The position numbers were made by a program, and so were the translations under genes. The notes beneath the pieces were generated by a model. The model searched no databases. It saw only the letters and a list, made by a program, of their open reading frames with translations, and was not told where the DNA came from. From Ruminococcaceae bacterium UBA7217 (lineage in GTDB: Bacteria > Bacillota > Clostridia > Oscillospirales > Acutalibacteraceae): a DNA stretch of 41,708 bases. Positions 24,042 through 33,239 of this stretch are shown in pieces. The DNA lies in the NCBI GenBank assembly GCA_002490425.1, contig DKTZ01000007.1, positions 5,539 to 47,246 on the forward strand, in the 5' to 3' direction. Every line of letters starts with the position of its first letter. The stretch's first letter is position 1.

Positions 24042-26882
24042 ATGAAAACGAAAAAACAAATACCGTATATTTGGCTTGCCCCTGTAATTACCCTTGCAAT
24101 TACGCTTGTACTTTTTGCATTGGCGGGGATTTACCCATTCGGTGCAATGTCAACTGCGGTGTCGGACGGTATTGCACAGTATGTTCCGTTCCTGTGCGAG
24201 CTTGCCGATAAAATTAAAGAGGGCGGAAGTCTGTTTTTCTCTTGGCATACGGGCGGAACAAACTTTTGGGCAACAATTGCATATTACCTTACAAGCCCGT
24301 TAAATGTAATTGCCCTGTTTTTTCCTGAAAGCGAAATGGCAAATGCCTTTTCTCTTATCACTCTTTTAAAGCCGGCGTTTTGCGCGTTAACGTTTGCTGT
24401 CTTTTTAAAGCATACATATAAGAAAAACAATTTGATGATAATTGCGTTTTCAGTGCTTTGGGGGCTTTCGTCATTTTATATTGCGACTATGTCAATAACC
24501 TCTTGGTTTGACGCAATTATATTTTTCCCATTGACAATTTGGGGCTTACAGCGAATGATGGAAGGCAAGAGTTCTATCCTTTACACTCTTTTCTTAGGAC
24601 TTACAATCAGTATGAACTTTTATATCGGTTGGATGGTCTGCATTTTCTGCGTAATTTATTTCATTTATACTTTCATAGCTGACGACGAGGTTACATACGA
24701 GGGAGTAACTGCACCGACTGAAAAGGCGGAAGAGGAAAAAGCAGAACAGTCTGTAAATATTTTTGAAATATTCAGAAATTCATATCTGTTAGGCAGTATT
24801 TTTAAATTCGGTTTTGCTTCGCTTCTCGGCGGCGCAATATCTGCAATTTTAACGGTGCCTTCATATTTAGCACTTCAAAATACAAATAAGGGTACAGTTG
24901 AGCACTTGACCTTTACACCGTCCGGCGAGGGCCTTTCAGGTATTTTAGGGTCTCTTGTTGTACCTGTAAAAAGCTCGTTCGCAACAATTGATTCAAAGGA
25001 TTGTCTTTTTGTTTTTGTTGGTGTTATAACAGTTATTCTTGCTGTTGCTTATTTCTTTACAAAGGGAATTTCCTTACGCAAAAAGCTCGGCAATCTTTTC
25101 TTGATTGCAGTGATGGCTGTTTCAATTGCAGTTTACGGTGTTTATTTAGTTTGGCACGGATTTAGCCAGCCTGAAGGACTTATTTACCGCTTTGCATTTA
25201 TTCTTGCGTTTATTCTTATTAAAATTGCATACGAGGCAGTTATTGAAATTAAGAATATCAAGTGGTACGGCGTTTTGGCAGGCGGAGTGTTTGCAGGCAT
25301 TTGCCTGAGCTTAGGAAAGCTCAGCGCTACGCTTTCGCCAAGTCTTACAACTGCAAAAACCGTTATAATTGCAGTATTTATTGTGCTTTATACTGCACTG
25401 CTTATTATCTATATCAAAAAGCCAAGGCTTTCGTCTGTATTTACCGCAATACTTCTTGTTTGTATTGTGATTGAAAGCGTGGCGCTCAACAACGGCAATA
25501 TTCTTACACGTGATAACACTCCTGACCTTTCTGAAGGAAAGGTTATTGAACAGGCGAAGAATTATTTGAAATCGGGCGAAAAGCTTCATTTTGAAAGTAA
25601 AGCTCAAACCTTTAACAATGCAATGCTGTATAACTATATTTACGGTTACAGCGGTTGGGAAGAATATTCTTCATTAGCACAGGGCAATTTTTCACTTACA
25701 ATCGGCTCATTAGGCTCAAACAGTAATACTATGAATTTGCAAGCAGGCGCCTCCGAGCAAACGCCTGTATTTAATGCACTTTTTCCGACAGCTTTTTATC
25801 TTGACGGTTCAGGCAGGCTCAGTGAAAGCTTTGCCCGTTCGGCTGTTAAAGAGTTTGACGGATATACTCTTTATAAGAACAACTACACAATGCCGTTTAT
25901 GTATACTGTTCCTGTTGATATGGTGGATTGGAAGCCTTTTTCGTTCCCTGTAGTTGCTGACTGTGTAAATTCGGGCTTTAAATACTTGACTGCCACAACA
26001 GAAGATGTAGCATCATATAATGCGGCAGAGAATTTTATTTTTGAAAACGTAAACCGTGTTACTGTTGCGGAAAAGAACGAGTATAACAATAATTTTTTGG
26101 ACGGCGGACATAATCACGAGCATGAGCACGGCGACGTCAATACGGCGTTGGACGAATTCTATGAAAACAAAATGGTTAGTATTCCGTATGAGATTATTGA
26201 TAAATCAAAAGAAGCATTTATTACTTTTGACTCTGTTGCCCAAACTGACGGCGTTGCATATATTTATGCAGATGCTTTAGAATTCAGAGAGCTTACCGTT
26301 ACAGTGAACGGAAAAACAAATACCTATGAGCTTTACGGCAAGGGTGTTGACAGAATTTATGAAATCGGTGAAATGCAAAAGGGCGATAAAGCCACAATAA
26401 CAATCGGCGGTTCAAGCGGTCTTACTGACGAGAACGGAAATTATTATGTTCTTGATAAAAGCAGCTTCGGCGCATCTGTATTTACTGTTGATGAGGAGAT
26501 ATTTAAAGCCGGTTATCAAAAACTCGATAATATGAGTGACACAACTCTTGAAGTTCTCAAGGACACATATGTTAAGGCAAAGGTAACTGTAAATGAGCAA
26601 AGTGCGCTTTATATCCCTATGCCGTATGACGGGGGTTGGACAGTTTATATTGACGGTAAAGAGACAGAAACCTTCCCGTTAGAGAGCGGAATGATGATAG
26701 TACCGATTTCTTTAGGCGAGCATACGGTTGAGATGAAATACTGTCCGCAGGGATTCGTCGCAGGTGCGGTAATTACGGGTGTTTCGATTGTAATTCTTAT
26801 TGCGTGGGCGGTTATATCCAAAAAGCGCAATGATAAAATGAAAATGCAGGAAATTGCTGACGGCAATGTAAGTGAGGAGTAA
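24042..26882 (+). CDS. YfhO family integral membrane protein
   Basis: YfhO proteins are large GT-C-like membrane proteins. Some act in glycosylation of lipoteichoic acid in Bacillus and Listeria. The N-terminal part shows the family pattern (SDGIAQYVPFLCELADKIKE, WHTGGTNFWATIAYYLTSP). About a dozen hydrophobic segments follow up to residue 490, then a large extracellular domain, a last membrane helix and a basic tail. A His-rich stretch GGHNHEHEHGD lies at about residues 687-697. The 946-residue length is within the family range. It lies 3 bp before pilD, so a role in decorating pilins or the platform is possible but unproven. Confidence 0.85.
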   Translation: MKTKKQIPYIWLAPVITLAITLVLFALAGIYPFGAMSTAVSDGIAQYVPFLCELADKIKEGGSLFFSWHTGGTNFWATIAYYLTSPLNVIALFFPESEMANAFSLITLLKPAFCALTFAVFLKHTYKKNNLMIIAFSVLWGLSSFYIATMSITSWFDAIIFFPLTIWGLQRMMEGKSSILYTLFLGLTISMNFYIGWMVCIFCVIYFIYTFIADDEVTYEGVTAPTEKAEEEKAEQSVNIFEIFRNSYLLGSIFKFGFASLLGGAISAILTVPSYLALQNTNKGTVEHLTFTPSGEGLSGILGSLVVPVKSSFATIDSKDCLFVFVGVITVILAVAYFFTKGISLRKKLGNLFLIAVMAVSIAVYGVYLVWHGFSQPEGLIYRFAFILAFILIKIAYEAVIEIKNIKWYGVLAGGVFAGICLSLGKLSATLSPSLTTAKTVIIAVFIVLYTALLIIYIKKPRLSSVFTAILLVCIVIESVALNNGNILTRDNTPDLSEGKVIEQAKNYLKSGEKLHFESKAQTFNNAMLYNYIYGYSGWEEYSSLAQGNFSLTIGSLGSNSNTMNLQAGASEQTPVFNALFPTAFYLDGSGRLSESFARSAVKEFDGYTLYKNNYTMPFMYTVPVDMVDWKPFSFPVVADCVNSGFKYLTATTEDVASYNAAENFIFENVNRVTVAEKNEYNNNFLDGGHNHEHEHGDVNTALDEFYENKMVSIPYEIIDKSKEAFITFDSVAQTDGVAYIYADALEFRELTVTVNGKTNTYELYGKGVDRIYEIGEMQKGDKATITIGGSSGLTDENGNYYVLDKSSFGASVFTVDEEIFKAGYQKLDNMSDTTLEVLKDTYVKAKVTVNEQSALYIPMPYDGGWTVYIDGKETETFPLESGMMIVPISLGEHTVEMKYCPQGFVAGAVITGVSIVILIAWAVISKKRNDKMKMQEIADGNVSEE

Positions 26883-26885
26883 AAT

Positions 26886-27731
26886 ATGGATTATCTGATT
26901 TTTCCTAAGCTGTTTGTATCGGTTTTTACATTTCTTTTTGGAATTGTAATCGGCAGTTTTCTGAATGTGCTGATTTACAGAATACCTAAAGGCGAAAATT
27001 TCGTTAAGGCAAACAGCCATTGTATGAGCTGTAATCACAGGCTGTACGCAAAGGATTTAGTTCCGCTTTTCAGCTGGATATTCCTCGGCGGTAAATGCCG
27101 TTACTGCAAGGCGAAAATTTCTGCGCAGTACCCAATTGTCGAGGCGCTTACGGGCGCAGGCTTTACGGCGATTTATTGGCTTGCGACTGACTGCAAAATA
27201 AACTTGGCTTTTGTGGGTTACTGCATTGCGTTCTCAGCACTGCTTGTGACAGCGGTAATTGATTTTCGCACAATGGAAATTCCCGATTCAATGTGGATAA
27301 CCGTTTTTATCGGAGCGATTTTTGTTTACATTCAGGAGCTTATCAATGACGGCGGGTTTGAGCTTGACTGTTTCCTTGTACGCTTTATCGGCATATTTGC
27401 CGCAAGCGGAGTTTTGCTGATTTTGGCGCTTATTACCAAAGGCGGAATGGGCGGAGGAGACATTAAGCTTATGGCGGCGTGCGGCTTCCTTTTAGGCTGG
27501 AAACAGGTCATTTTGGCTCTTATTATGGGTGCGGCAATCGGCACGCTTTATCTTGTATTTACGGCAATTAAAAATAAGGGCAAGGTGCCGAGAAAAGTTC
27601 CGTTTGCACCGCATTTGAGCATTGCAGTTGTAATCTGCTTCTTCGCAGGCGAACAAATAATTGATTGGTATTTAGGTGTGTGCGGAATGGCACCGTCAGA
27701 CACCTGCTGTTTAATAAATATATTCAGATAA
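26886..27731 (+). CDS. pilD: Type IV prepilin peptidase (A24 family)
   Basis: It cleaves the leader of the prepilins after Gly and may N-methylate the new N-terminus. The N-terminal domain has GSFLNVLIYRIPKGENF and two zinc-type Cys pairs (HCMSCNHR and CRYCKAK). The catalytic aspartates are in DFRTMEIPD and GGMGGGDIKLM. Several membrane segments and a length of 281 residues fit the family. It is the only peptidase seen here and should process all of the prepilins in this locus. It follows yfhO by 3 bp and ends at a hairpin terminator. Confidence 0.96.
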   Translation: MDYLIFPKLFVSVFTFLFGIVIGSFLNVLIYRIPKGENFVKANSHCMSCNHRLYAKDLVPLFSWIFLGGKCRYCKAKISAQYPIVEALTGAGFTAIYWLATDCKINLAFVGYCIAFSALLVTAVIDFRTMEIPDSMWITVFIGAIFVYIQELINDGGFELDCFLVRFIGIFAASGVLLILALITKGGMGGGDIKLMAACGFLLGWKQVILALIMGAAIGTLYLVFTAIKNKGKVPRKVPFAPHLSIAVVICFFAGEQIIDWYLGVCGMAPSDTCCLINIFR

Positions 27732-27772
27732 ATCTGTATAAAACAAACCAAATAAATAGCTTTACATAACAA

Positions 27773-27800
27773 AACCCCATACCGTGTCCGGTATGGGGTT
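27773..27800. terminator. Bidirectional terminator between pilD and the aldolase gene
   Basis: AACCCCATACCG and CGGTATGGGGTT pair around a short GTGTC-type loop. On the minus strand TTTTGTT follows. The converging genes both end here. Confidence 0.85.
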
Positions 27801-27820
27801 AAGCTTTGATTTAGTTTTGA

Positions 27821-29038
27821 TTATTTGCCTGCCTGCTTGGAATATTTCTTAAGGTAAATAATTCTCATAAGGCGAGCTTCAATCGGGTTAATCGGCTTAA
27901 AGCGTTCAAACATTTTAGCGCCGATATAAGTCCTACAGCCTTTATCCATAACGATTTCAACTGCGCCTGCGTCATATTCACTGCTTGCAACGCAAAGAGC
28001 ACCGTTATTTTCAAGTAAAACTGCGTTTCTGCCCTTAAGCTTTTTAACAACCTTTTTAGAGGTCTTAAGCGTGTCATTGGGATTGTAAGTGGCAAGTCTT
28101 ACTGTCGGGCCGCAAAGCTGTGCAAAGTCGTCAAGCAAGGGCTTCATTGTTTTGCCGAGCTTTGACGCCGCAACAGCATACTCATTCTTTGTGTGGTAAA
28201 TGTAATTAACATCGTCACGCTTTTTGTAAACAGCTCTGTGAAGCTCAATTGACTCTTCACAGCCGTCGCCTGCAATAACATTGCCTGTTTCGATGTCAAT
28301 TCTTGTTACTGCGCCGTCACCGTCAACAAGTGAAATGTTGAATACACTGCCGTCTCTCTCACTCTTGCAAGCGGGGATTTCGGGAGCATCAGCCTTCTTG
28401 CCGTATTTATCAACAACATAGCTGTTAATATCAGCAAGCTTGCCGCCGAAGTGACCTTTGAGCTCTGCATATTTATTAAGAACAAATCTCTCGCAAACAT
28501 TTTCAAGACGAGACGCAACATCCTTTGCGTCCTCATAGCTTGTGCCCATACAAACTGCGCCGTGGTGAGCCATAATAGCCGCCTTTGAATCCGAACGGGT
28601 GATTGCGGCGATAACGCCTTTCTTAAGCTTGCCTGTGCCGGGAAGACCGTAAGCGGCTATCGGAACATTGTCGCCGATAATGTCTTTATCATCACCTGTT
28701 ACATTGTTAATGTCACGGCCGAGAGCGGACACGATTGAAGCATTAACCTGATGAGTGTGGATAACGAAATTAACCTCAGGACGCAGCATATAGCAAGCCG
28801 CATGGATTCCTTTTTCGGAAGAGGGTTTAATGTCACCGTCATAAGTGCAGTCAGCCACATTGACAAGAACTATTTTTTCGGGAGTTAAATCCTCATAAGC
28901 AATTCCCGAGGGGGTGATAACAAACTGTGTGTCTGACACACGGCAGGAGATGTTGCCCCAAGTGCGGACAATCAGCCCTTCGTTTAAAAGCTCAATACCC
29001 GCTTTAATAACAAGCTCTTTTGCTTCCATTATTTCCAT
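27821..29038 (-). CDS. Two-domain class II aldolase/adducin family protein
   Basis: Class II aldolases use zinc to cleave sugar phosphates such as fuculose-phosphate, or related acids. The first domain has the family residues: GNISCR, PSGIAYEDL, catalytic Glu in PSSEKG, zinc ligands in HTHQ and in AHHGAVCMG. A second, similar domain follows (YHTKNEYAV, LLENNGALCVA), in which HTH has become HTK and HHG has become NNG, so it cannot bind zinc the same way. The 405-residue length equals two domains. I chose ATG 29038 with GAGGTG upstream over GTG 29047. It is downstream of the aminotransferase gene in the same operon. Substrate unknown. Confidence 0.85.
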   Translation of the reverse strand: MEIMEAKELVIKAGIELLNEGLIVRTWGNISCRVSDTQFVITPSGIAYEDLTPEKIVLVNVADCTYDGDIKPSSEKGIHAACYMLRPEVNFVIHTHQVNASIVSALGRDINNVTGDDKDIIGDNVPIAAYGLPGTGKLKKGVIAAITRSDSKAAIMAHHGAVCMGTSYEDAKDVASRLENVCERFVLNKYAELKGHFGGKLADINSYVVDKYGKKADAPEIPACKSERDGSVFNISLVDGDGAVTRIDIETGNVIAGDGCEESIELHRAVYKKRDDVNYIYHTKNEYAVAASKLGKTMKPLLDDFAQLCGPTVRLATYNPNDTLKTSKKVVKKLKGRNAVLLENNGALCVASSEYDAGAVEIVMDKGCRTYIGAKMFERFKPINPIEARLMRIIYLKKYSKQAGK

Positions 29039-29061
29039 AATTTTCACCTCAATACAAATTC

Positions 29062-29087
29062 GGGCGGACGAAAAGTCCGCCCTTTTT
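29062..29087. other. Intercistronic hairpin; U-tract only on the plus strand
   Basis: GGGCGGAC-GAAAA-GTCCGCCC followed by TTTTT on the plus strand. The genes on both sides run on the minus strand, where no U-tract follows, so it is an intercistronic hairpin for them and a terminator for antisense transcripts. Confidence 0.7.
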
Positions 29088-29101
29088 CAGTGGTTGTAAA
29101 T

Positions 29102-30586
29102 TTATTCGGGCTTAACAGCTACGTTCTCAAATACCTTGTCGAAGCACTTAAGAGCCTGATCAATCATCTTAGGTGTATAAGCAGCTGAAGTGTAAAGACG
29201 TGAGCCTGCAAGAGTAACAAGACCCTCTGCCATATAAGCAGCGCCCATATACTGCATCTCTTTTTTGCGCTTTGAGGTTGCGTCAAGAACACCGGGGATA
29301 GTCCACGGCTTTGTCCAGTTGATGGAATAGTGCATTGTACCAACTGTTTCAAGGTGGCAGATTGAGCCTTCGTTCCAGCAAACGAACGGAAGACCGTGTT
29401 TGGCAACAAGCACTGAAAGACCGTTTGTAAGTCTGTCGCCCATTTCGCCTGCCTTCTGGCATGCGTTCTGCTTGTCGATTTCTTCAAGAGTGAAGTAACC
29501 TGCACAGCATGAAAGCGGGTTAGCTGTCATTGTACCGCCTGTGAATGCCTTCTTAATCTTTTCGCCTGTTGCGTCAAGACCTGCACCGAGGTACTTCATA
29601 TATTCTTTCTTACCGCCGAGTCCGCCTGCACCGGGATAACCGCCTGCAATAACCTTACCGAAGATTGTAAGGTCAGGAGATACTCCGAAGAAGCCCTGTG
29701 CACCTGCCATACCGATACGGAAGCCTGTAACAACCTCATCAAATACAAGGAGAGCACCGTATTTACGGCAAAGTCTTTCAACGCCCTTGTTGAAATCATA
29801 ATCAAGAGGAGTTGTACCGCTTTCGGGACCAACCGGCTCAATAAATACTGCTGCTGTGCCGCCGCGGAACTGGTTGAGCCAAAGCTTCTTTTCAAGGTCT
29901 TCAAGGTCACCGGGGAAGAATTCCTGAGTGTGCTTGAAGAGGTAAAGCGGAACGCCGCTTGCCTGTGTGAATTTAGAACCGGGAACACGGATACCGTAGC
30001 CGAGCTGATCTGACCAGCCGTGGTAAGCGCCGCCCATCTTAAGAATATTCTTTTTGCCTGTTGCAAGACGTGCAACACGTACTGCTGTCATACAAGCCTC
30101 AGTACCTGAACCCTGCATACGGAACATATCAACAGTTTCAACGCTGTCTGAAATCTTCTTTGCAAGCTTGTATTCAAATTCGTGGAAAAGACCTGTTGAG
30201 GGGCCGCAGGTGTTAAGAAGGTCAATAACCTGCTCACGAACTACCTTCGGGTTTGAGCCGAGAACTGTGGGGCCGCCTGCCTGAAGGAAGTCAAAATATT
30301 TGTTTCCGTCAATATCATAAAGATAAGCACCGTCTGCCTTTGTGAAAACAAGGGGGAACGGATAGTTGAATGCAAGGTTGTGCTGAACACCGCCGGGGAT
30401 GATAGCTCTTGCTTCGTCAATCATTTCCTTTGATTTTGTGCATTTTTTGCCGTAATACTCTTCTTCGTACATTTTAAGAGTTTCGGGCTTGATTGAGTAA
30501 ATGGGCTTGCTGATAAGGTCATCAAGCTGTCTGTTGATAGCTGCTGCGTCATGGTAATGAGCAATAGCGAATCTTGTGTCTGCCAT
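29102..30586 (-). CDS. Class III aminotransferase, glutamate-1-semialdehyde aminomutase-like
   Basis: A PLP enzyme of fold type I. IIPGGVQHN and DIDGNKYFDFLQAGGPTVLG match the start of the GSA aminomutase domain. GSGTEACMTAVRVAR binds phosphate, DEVVTGFR holds the cofactor Asp, and the PLP Lys is in IFGKVIAGGYPGAGG. At 494 residues it is longer than HemL (about 430) because of an N-terminal extension of about 50 residues, so a role in heme synthesis is unlikely. The start MADTRF has GGAGGAA 8 bp upstream. A strong promoter with a dyad precedes it. The aldolase gene lies 63 bp downstream, and the pair probably acts in one amino-acid or amino-sugar pathway. Confidence 0.85.
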   Translation of the reverse strand: MADTRFAIAHYHDAAAINRQLDDLISKPIYSIKPETLKMYEEEYYGKKCTKSKEMIDEARAIIPGGVQHNLAFNYPFPLVFTKADGAYLYDIDGNKYFDFLQAGGPTVLGSNPKVVREQVIDLLNTCGPSTGLFHEFEYKLAKKISDSVETVDMFRMQGSGTEACMTAVRVARLATGKKNILKMGGAYHGWSDQLGYGIRVPGSKFTQASGVPLYLFKHTQEFFPGDLEDLEKKLWLNQFRGGTAAVFIEPVGPESGTTPLDYDFNKGVERLCRKYGALLVFDEVVTGFRIGMAGAQGFFGVSPDLTIFGKVIAGGYPGAGGLGGKKEYMKYLGAGLDATGEKIKKAFTGGTMTANPLSCCAGYFTLEEIDKQNACQKAGEMGDRLTNGLSVLVAKHGLPFVCWNEGSICHLETVGTMHYSINWTKPWTIPGVLDATSKRKKEMQYMGAAYMAEGLVTLAGSRLYTSAAYTPKMIDQALKCFDKVFENVAVKPE

Positions 30587-30630
30587 AAAAGGTTCCTCCG
30601 TTTGTAAATAAATTTGGTAGCAATTCATCT

Positions 30631-30680
30631 GGTGAATTGTTGTTCACCTGTAATTATACTATTAAATTTTAATTTGTCAA
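30631..30680 (-). promoter_or_regulatory. Strong promoter with operator-like dyad ahead of the aminotransferase gene
   Basis: On the minus strand TTGACA (30675-30680) and TATAAT (30653-30658) have a 16-bp spacer. GGTGAA-N6-TTCACC (30631-30648) lies just after the -10, at the transcription start. That is a typical place for a repressor site. Confidence 0.8.
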
Positions 30681-30750
30681 ATTTTCTATAATTCACTTTT
30701 AGTTAATATTTGTCTAAAAGCGCTATTTGAGCAAAAACAGCAGCAAACGT

Positions 30751-30786
30751 TATAGATAAAAATCATCTATATATCCCAATATATAG
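30751..30786. other. AT-rich dyads in the gap between the dehydrogenase and aminotransferase genes
   Basis: CTATATAT-CCCA-ATATATAG (30767-30786) is a perfect dyad, and TATAGAT/ATCTATA (30751-30771) overlaps it. No U-tract or gene is linked to either. They could be regulatory or chance products of TA-rich DNA. The rest of the 30681-30868 gap shows nothing further, and no strong terminator for the dehydrogenase gene. Confidence 0.35.
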
Positions 30787-30868
30787 TATTATTTGCTTTT
30801 GAGCGTTCAATTCGATTGGTGAGATTTAACAATTAAGTATCTGTTTATTTGGACAAAACACAGAAAAT

Positions 30869-31984
30869 TTACTGTTCTCCGAAAAGATTGTAGACAAGTG
30901 ACGCACCGTCGTCTGCGCAGAAGTCTGTAGGTGAATTTTTAAAGTTTTTAAGAGTCATCCAACGCACTCTGTATTCCTCAATTTTTTCTATAGGAATTGT
31001 AATGTCCGCTTTGCAAAGAGAGTCCAATAACTTGAAAAGCTCGTTTTCTGAAATTCTGCACGCTTTGATTATTTCGGCGAAGCCGTCCGGGTCACCTTTT
31101 TTGGCCTCTTTAAGGAAAGTGGGGATAAACACTGCGCATGCCATACCGTGCGGCACGCCGTAATCCTCGGTTAAAGCATATCCCATTCCGTGAGGGAAGC
31201 ATGTGCCGCCCTTATTCAGCGCAAAGCCTGCATAAAGCGAGGCAAAATAAAGCGCATCACGCTCGGCTTCCGTCAATGTAAAATCGGGATTAATAAATTT
31301 TGATAAAAACGGGACTATTTCGCTTACCGCAAGGCAGGAAAATCTGCGCGAAAGAAAATCGTGTTTTTTTGAAAAATAGGACTCAACCGCATGGGCAAAT
31401 GCGTCAAGTGCCGTTGAAACCGTGACGGAAGAGGGAAGAGAATATGTATATTTCGAGTCGGCTAACACATATTTTGCATAATAGTTTTTACCGCTTACGC
31501 TTTGCTTTCTTCCATTTTCACGTGTAAGCACCGAAACTCCCGAAACCTCACTGCCCGTTCCTGCGGTTGTACCGATTAGAACGAGAGGCAGAGGGGGATT
31601 TTTGATTTCTTCCGTGTAAATCCCGTCATTTACAATGTGGCTGTTTGCGGCATATACGCAAATTGCCTTTGCACTGTCTAGGGGCGAGCCGCCGCCGATG
31701 CCGATAACAAAATCAGCGCCGAATTCACGGGCGATTTTTCCGCCCTCAAAGCAAGTGACAGTCAGCGGATTTTCTGTTATTTTATTAAAAACCGAATATT
31801 CAATTTCGGCTTTTTCGAGTGCAAATGTAACATCGGCAAGAGCGCCGCATTTTTCGGCAGAGGATTTTCCTGTTACAATAAGGCATTTTTTGCCGAACGA
31901 CGAAAATACATTTTCACTGTTTTTTACTGTGTCCTTGCCGCTTAAAATTTCGGCAGGCATAAAAAAGTTGAACTGAGTTTGCAT
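30869..31984 (-). CDS. Iron-containing alcohol dehydrogenase
   Basis: A group III NAD(P)-dependent alcohol dehydrogenase of 371 residues. The nucleotide-binding motif is GIGGGSPLDSAKA. Iron ligands are in DAFAHAVESYFS (Asp and His) and CFPHGMGYALTEDYGVPHGM (two His). The start MQTQFNFFMP has AAGGAGAA 6 bp upstream. A longer in-frame start is less likely. It has the same direction as the aminotransferase and aldolase genes, but a 282-bp gap with the aminotransferase promoter lies between, so it is probably a separate unit. The substrate could be an aldehyde made by that pathway, though this is a guess. Confidence 0.92.
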   Translation of the reverse strand: MQTQFNFFMPAEILSGKDTVKNSENVFSSFGKKCLIVTGKSSAEKCGALADVTFALEKAEIEYSVFNKITENPLTVTCFEGGKIAREFGADFVIGIGGGSPLDSAKAICVYAANSHIVNDGIYTEEIKNPPLPLVLIGTTAGTGSEVSGVSVLTRENGRKQSVSGKNYYAKYVLADSKYTYSLPSSVTVSTALDAFAHAVESYFSKKHDFLSRRFSCLAVSEIVPFLSKFINPDFTLTEAERDALYFASLYAGFALNKGGTCFPHGMGYALTEDYGVPHGMACAVFIPTFLKEAKKGDPDGFAEIIKACRISENELFKLLDSLCKADITIPIEKIEEYRVRWMTLKNFKNSPTDFCADDGASLVYNLFGEQ

Positions 31985-32152
31985 AACATTCTCCTTCAAG
32001 CTGAGAAAATTTATCGATGTTTTGTTAATATATTTTACTGTATTACATAGGCTCTCAGCCACGCTTTCAGATTGTTAATATTTTATCAATAAATCCCTTA
32101 TTTTTCAAGGGGTTTGGGGCTTTTTTTAAATAAAAATTTTTCGCATTTTGTA

Positions 32153-32181
32153 TTGAATAAATTTGCCGAATATAGTATCAT
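32153..32181 (+). promoter_or_regulatory. Probable promoter of the apbE-rnf block
   Basis: TTGAAT (32153-32158) and TATCAT (32176-32181) have a 17-bp spacer. GAGGTGATG precedes the TTG start of apbE. No other promoter was seen before rnfC. Confidence 0.5.
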
Positions 32182-32219
32182 ATAAATAGTATAACGAGTG
32201 CAAACAGTGAGGTGATGAG

Positions 32220-33239
32220 TTGAAAACCGTAAAAAAGCTTCTTCCGCTTTTGTGTATTTCGGTAATTTTAGGGGTGTTTATTTTTTCTTTTGTTAAAGAT
32301 ATGTATTCCGAAAAAACGCAGTACGGCTTTGCCTGCGGAAGCGAGGTTAAGGTTACGGTATTCGGCACAAAAGACGGTGAAGAAAAATCAAAAAGCGCTA
32401 TTGACGAAATAAACTGTCTTGACAGGGATGTGCTGTCTGACACTTTGAGCACATCTGCCGTATATAAGCTAAACGAAAGCGGAGAATATACCGATAACAG
32501 CGGTGAGCTTGTTTCTTACATAAATGAATGTGCGGATTTAATTTCGAGTTGCAGTAAAATGACGCTTCTCTCTAAACCCATTTCCGATATATGGAATATT
32601 TCGGGCGGCGGCAGGATTCCGTCAGACGAGGAATTGGTGGATGCCGTAAAAAAAGCCGATATGAAAAATTTATCAGTCAGCGGAAATAAAATAACGCTTT
32701 CAAATGGCGGAAAAATGAGTTTCGGAGCGTTCGGCAAAGGCACTGTCTGTGAAAAAGGGGTAAATGCCCTTAAAAACAGCGGCGCAAAGGGCGGAATTGT
32801 TACTGTCGGTGGGACTGTGGGAGTATTCGGCAAATGCGGTAAATCCGACACGGTAACAGTCGGCGTGCGTGACCCGTTCGCGGGAGCAGGAGAATATTTC
32901 GCTACGGTAGATGTTAAGGACTGTTACCTTTCGACATCGGGAGATTACGAAAAATATTTTGAAAAAGACGGCAAAAGGTATTGCCATATTTTTGATGCTG
33001 AAACAGCAAAACCTGTTGACAGTGATATTACGAGCGTTACGGTTATAGCGGACGGCGGCACTCTGTCGGACGTTCTTTCAACCGCAATTTTTATTTTGGG
33101 TGAGGACGGACTCACACTTGCCGAAAAATACAATGCGCAGTGCATTATCGTAAAAAAAGACAAAAGCGTAATAATTTCAAAAGAGCTTGAGGGTAATTTT
33201 AAGCTTGTAAACAGCGGATTTTCGGTGAGCGCGGTATGA
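32220..33239 (+). CDS. apbE: ApbE-type FAD:protein FMN transferase
   Basis: ApbE links FMN from FAD to Thr of target proteins outside the membrane, mainly RnfG and RnfD. The N-terminus (about residues 5-26) is a membrane anchor with no clear lipobox. Family patterns are MSFGAFGKGTVCEKGVNALK, IVTVGGTVGVFGK, CHIFDAETAKPV and GTLSDVLSTAIFILG. Length is 339 residues. The TTG start is the only sensible one: GAGGTG lies 8 bp upstream and the nearby ATG at 32215 is followed at once by a stop. Target motifs are present in RnfG (TGAT) and RnfD (TSATPL) downstream. Confidence 0.92.
   Translation: MKTVKKLLPLLCISVILGVFIFSFVKDMYSEKTQYGFACGSEVKVTVFGTKDGEEKSKSAIDEINCLDRDVLSDTLSTSAVYKLNESGEYTDNSGELVSYINECADLISSCSKMTLLSKPISDIWNISGGGRIPSDEELVDAVKKADMKNLSVSGNKITLSNGGKMSFGAFGKGTVCEKGVNALKNSGAKGGIVTVGGTVGVFGKCGKSDTVTVGVRDPFAGAGEYFATVDVKDCYLSTSGDYEKYFEKDGKRYCHIFDAETAKPVDSDITSVTVIADGGTLSDVLSTAIFILGEDGLTLAEKYNAQCIIVKKDKSVIISKELEGNFKLVNSGFSVSAV

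Noticed and set aside
29102..30586. hemL for tetrapyrrole synthesis
   Set aside because: The protein is longer than HemL, differs around the PLP lysine and is in an operon with an aldolase and no heme genes.
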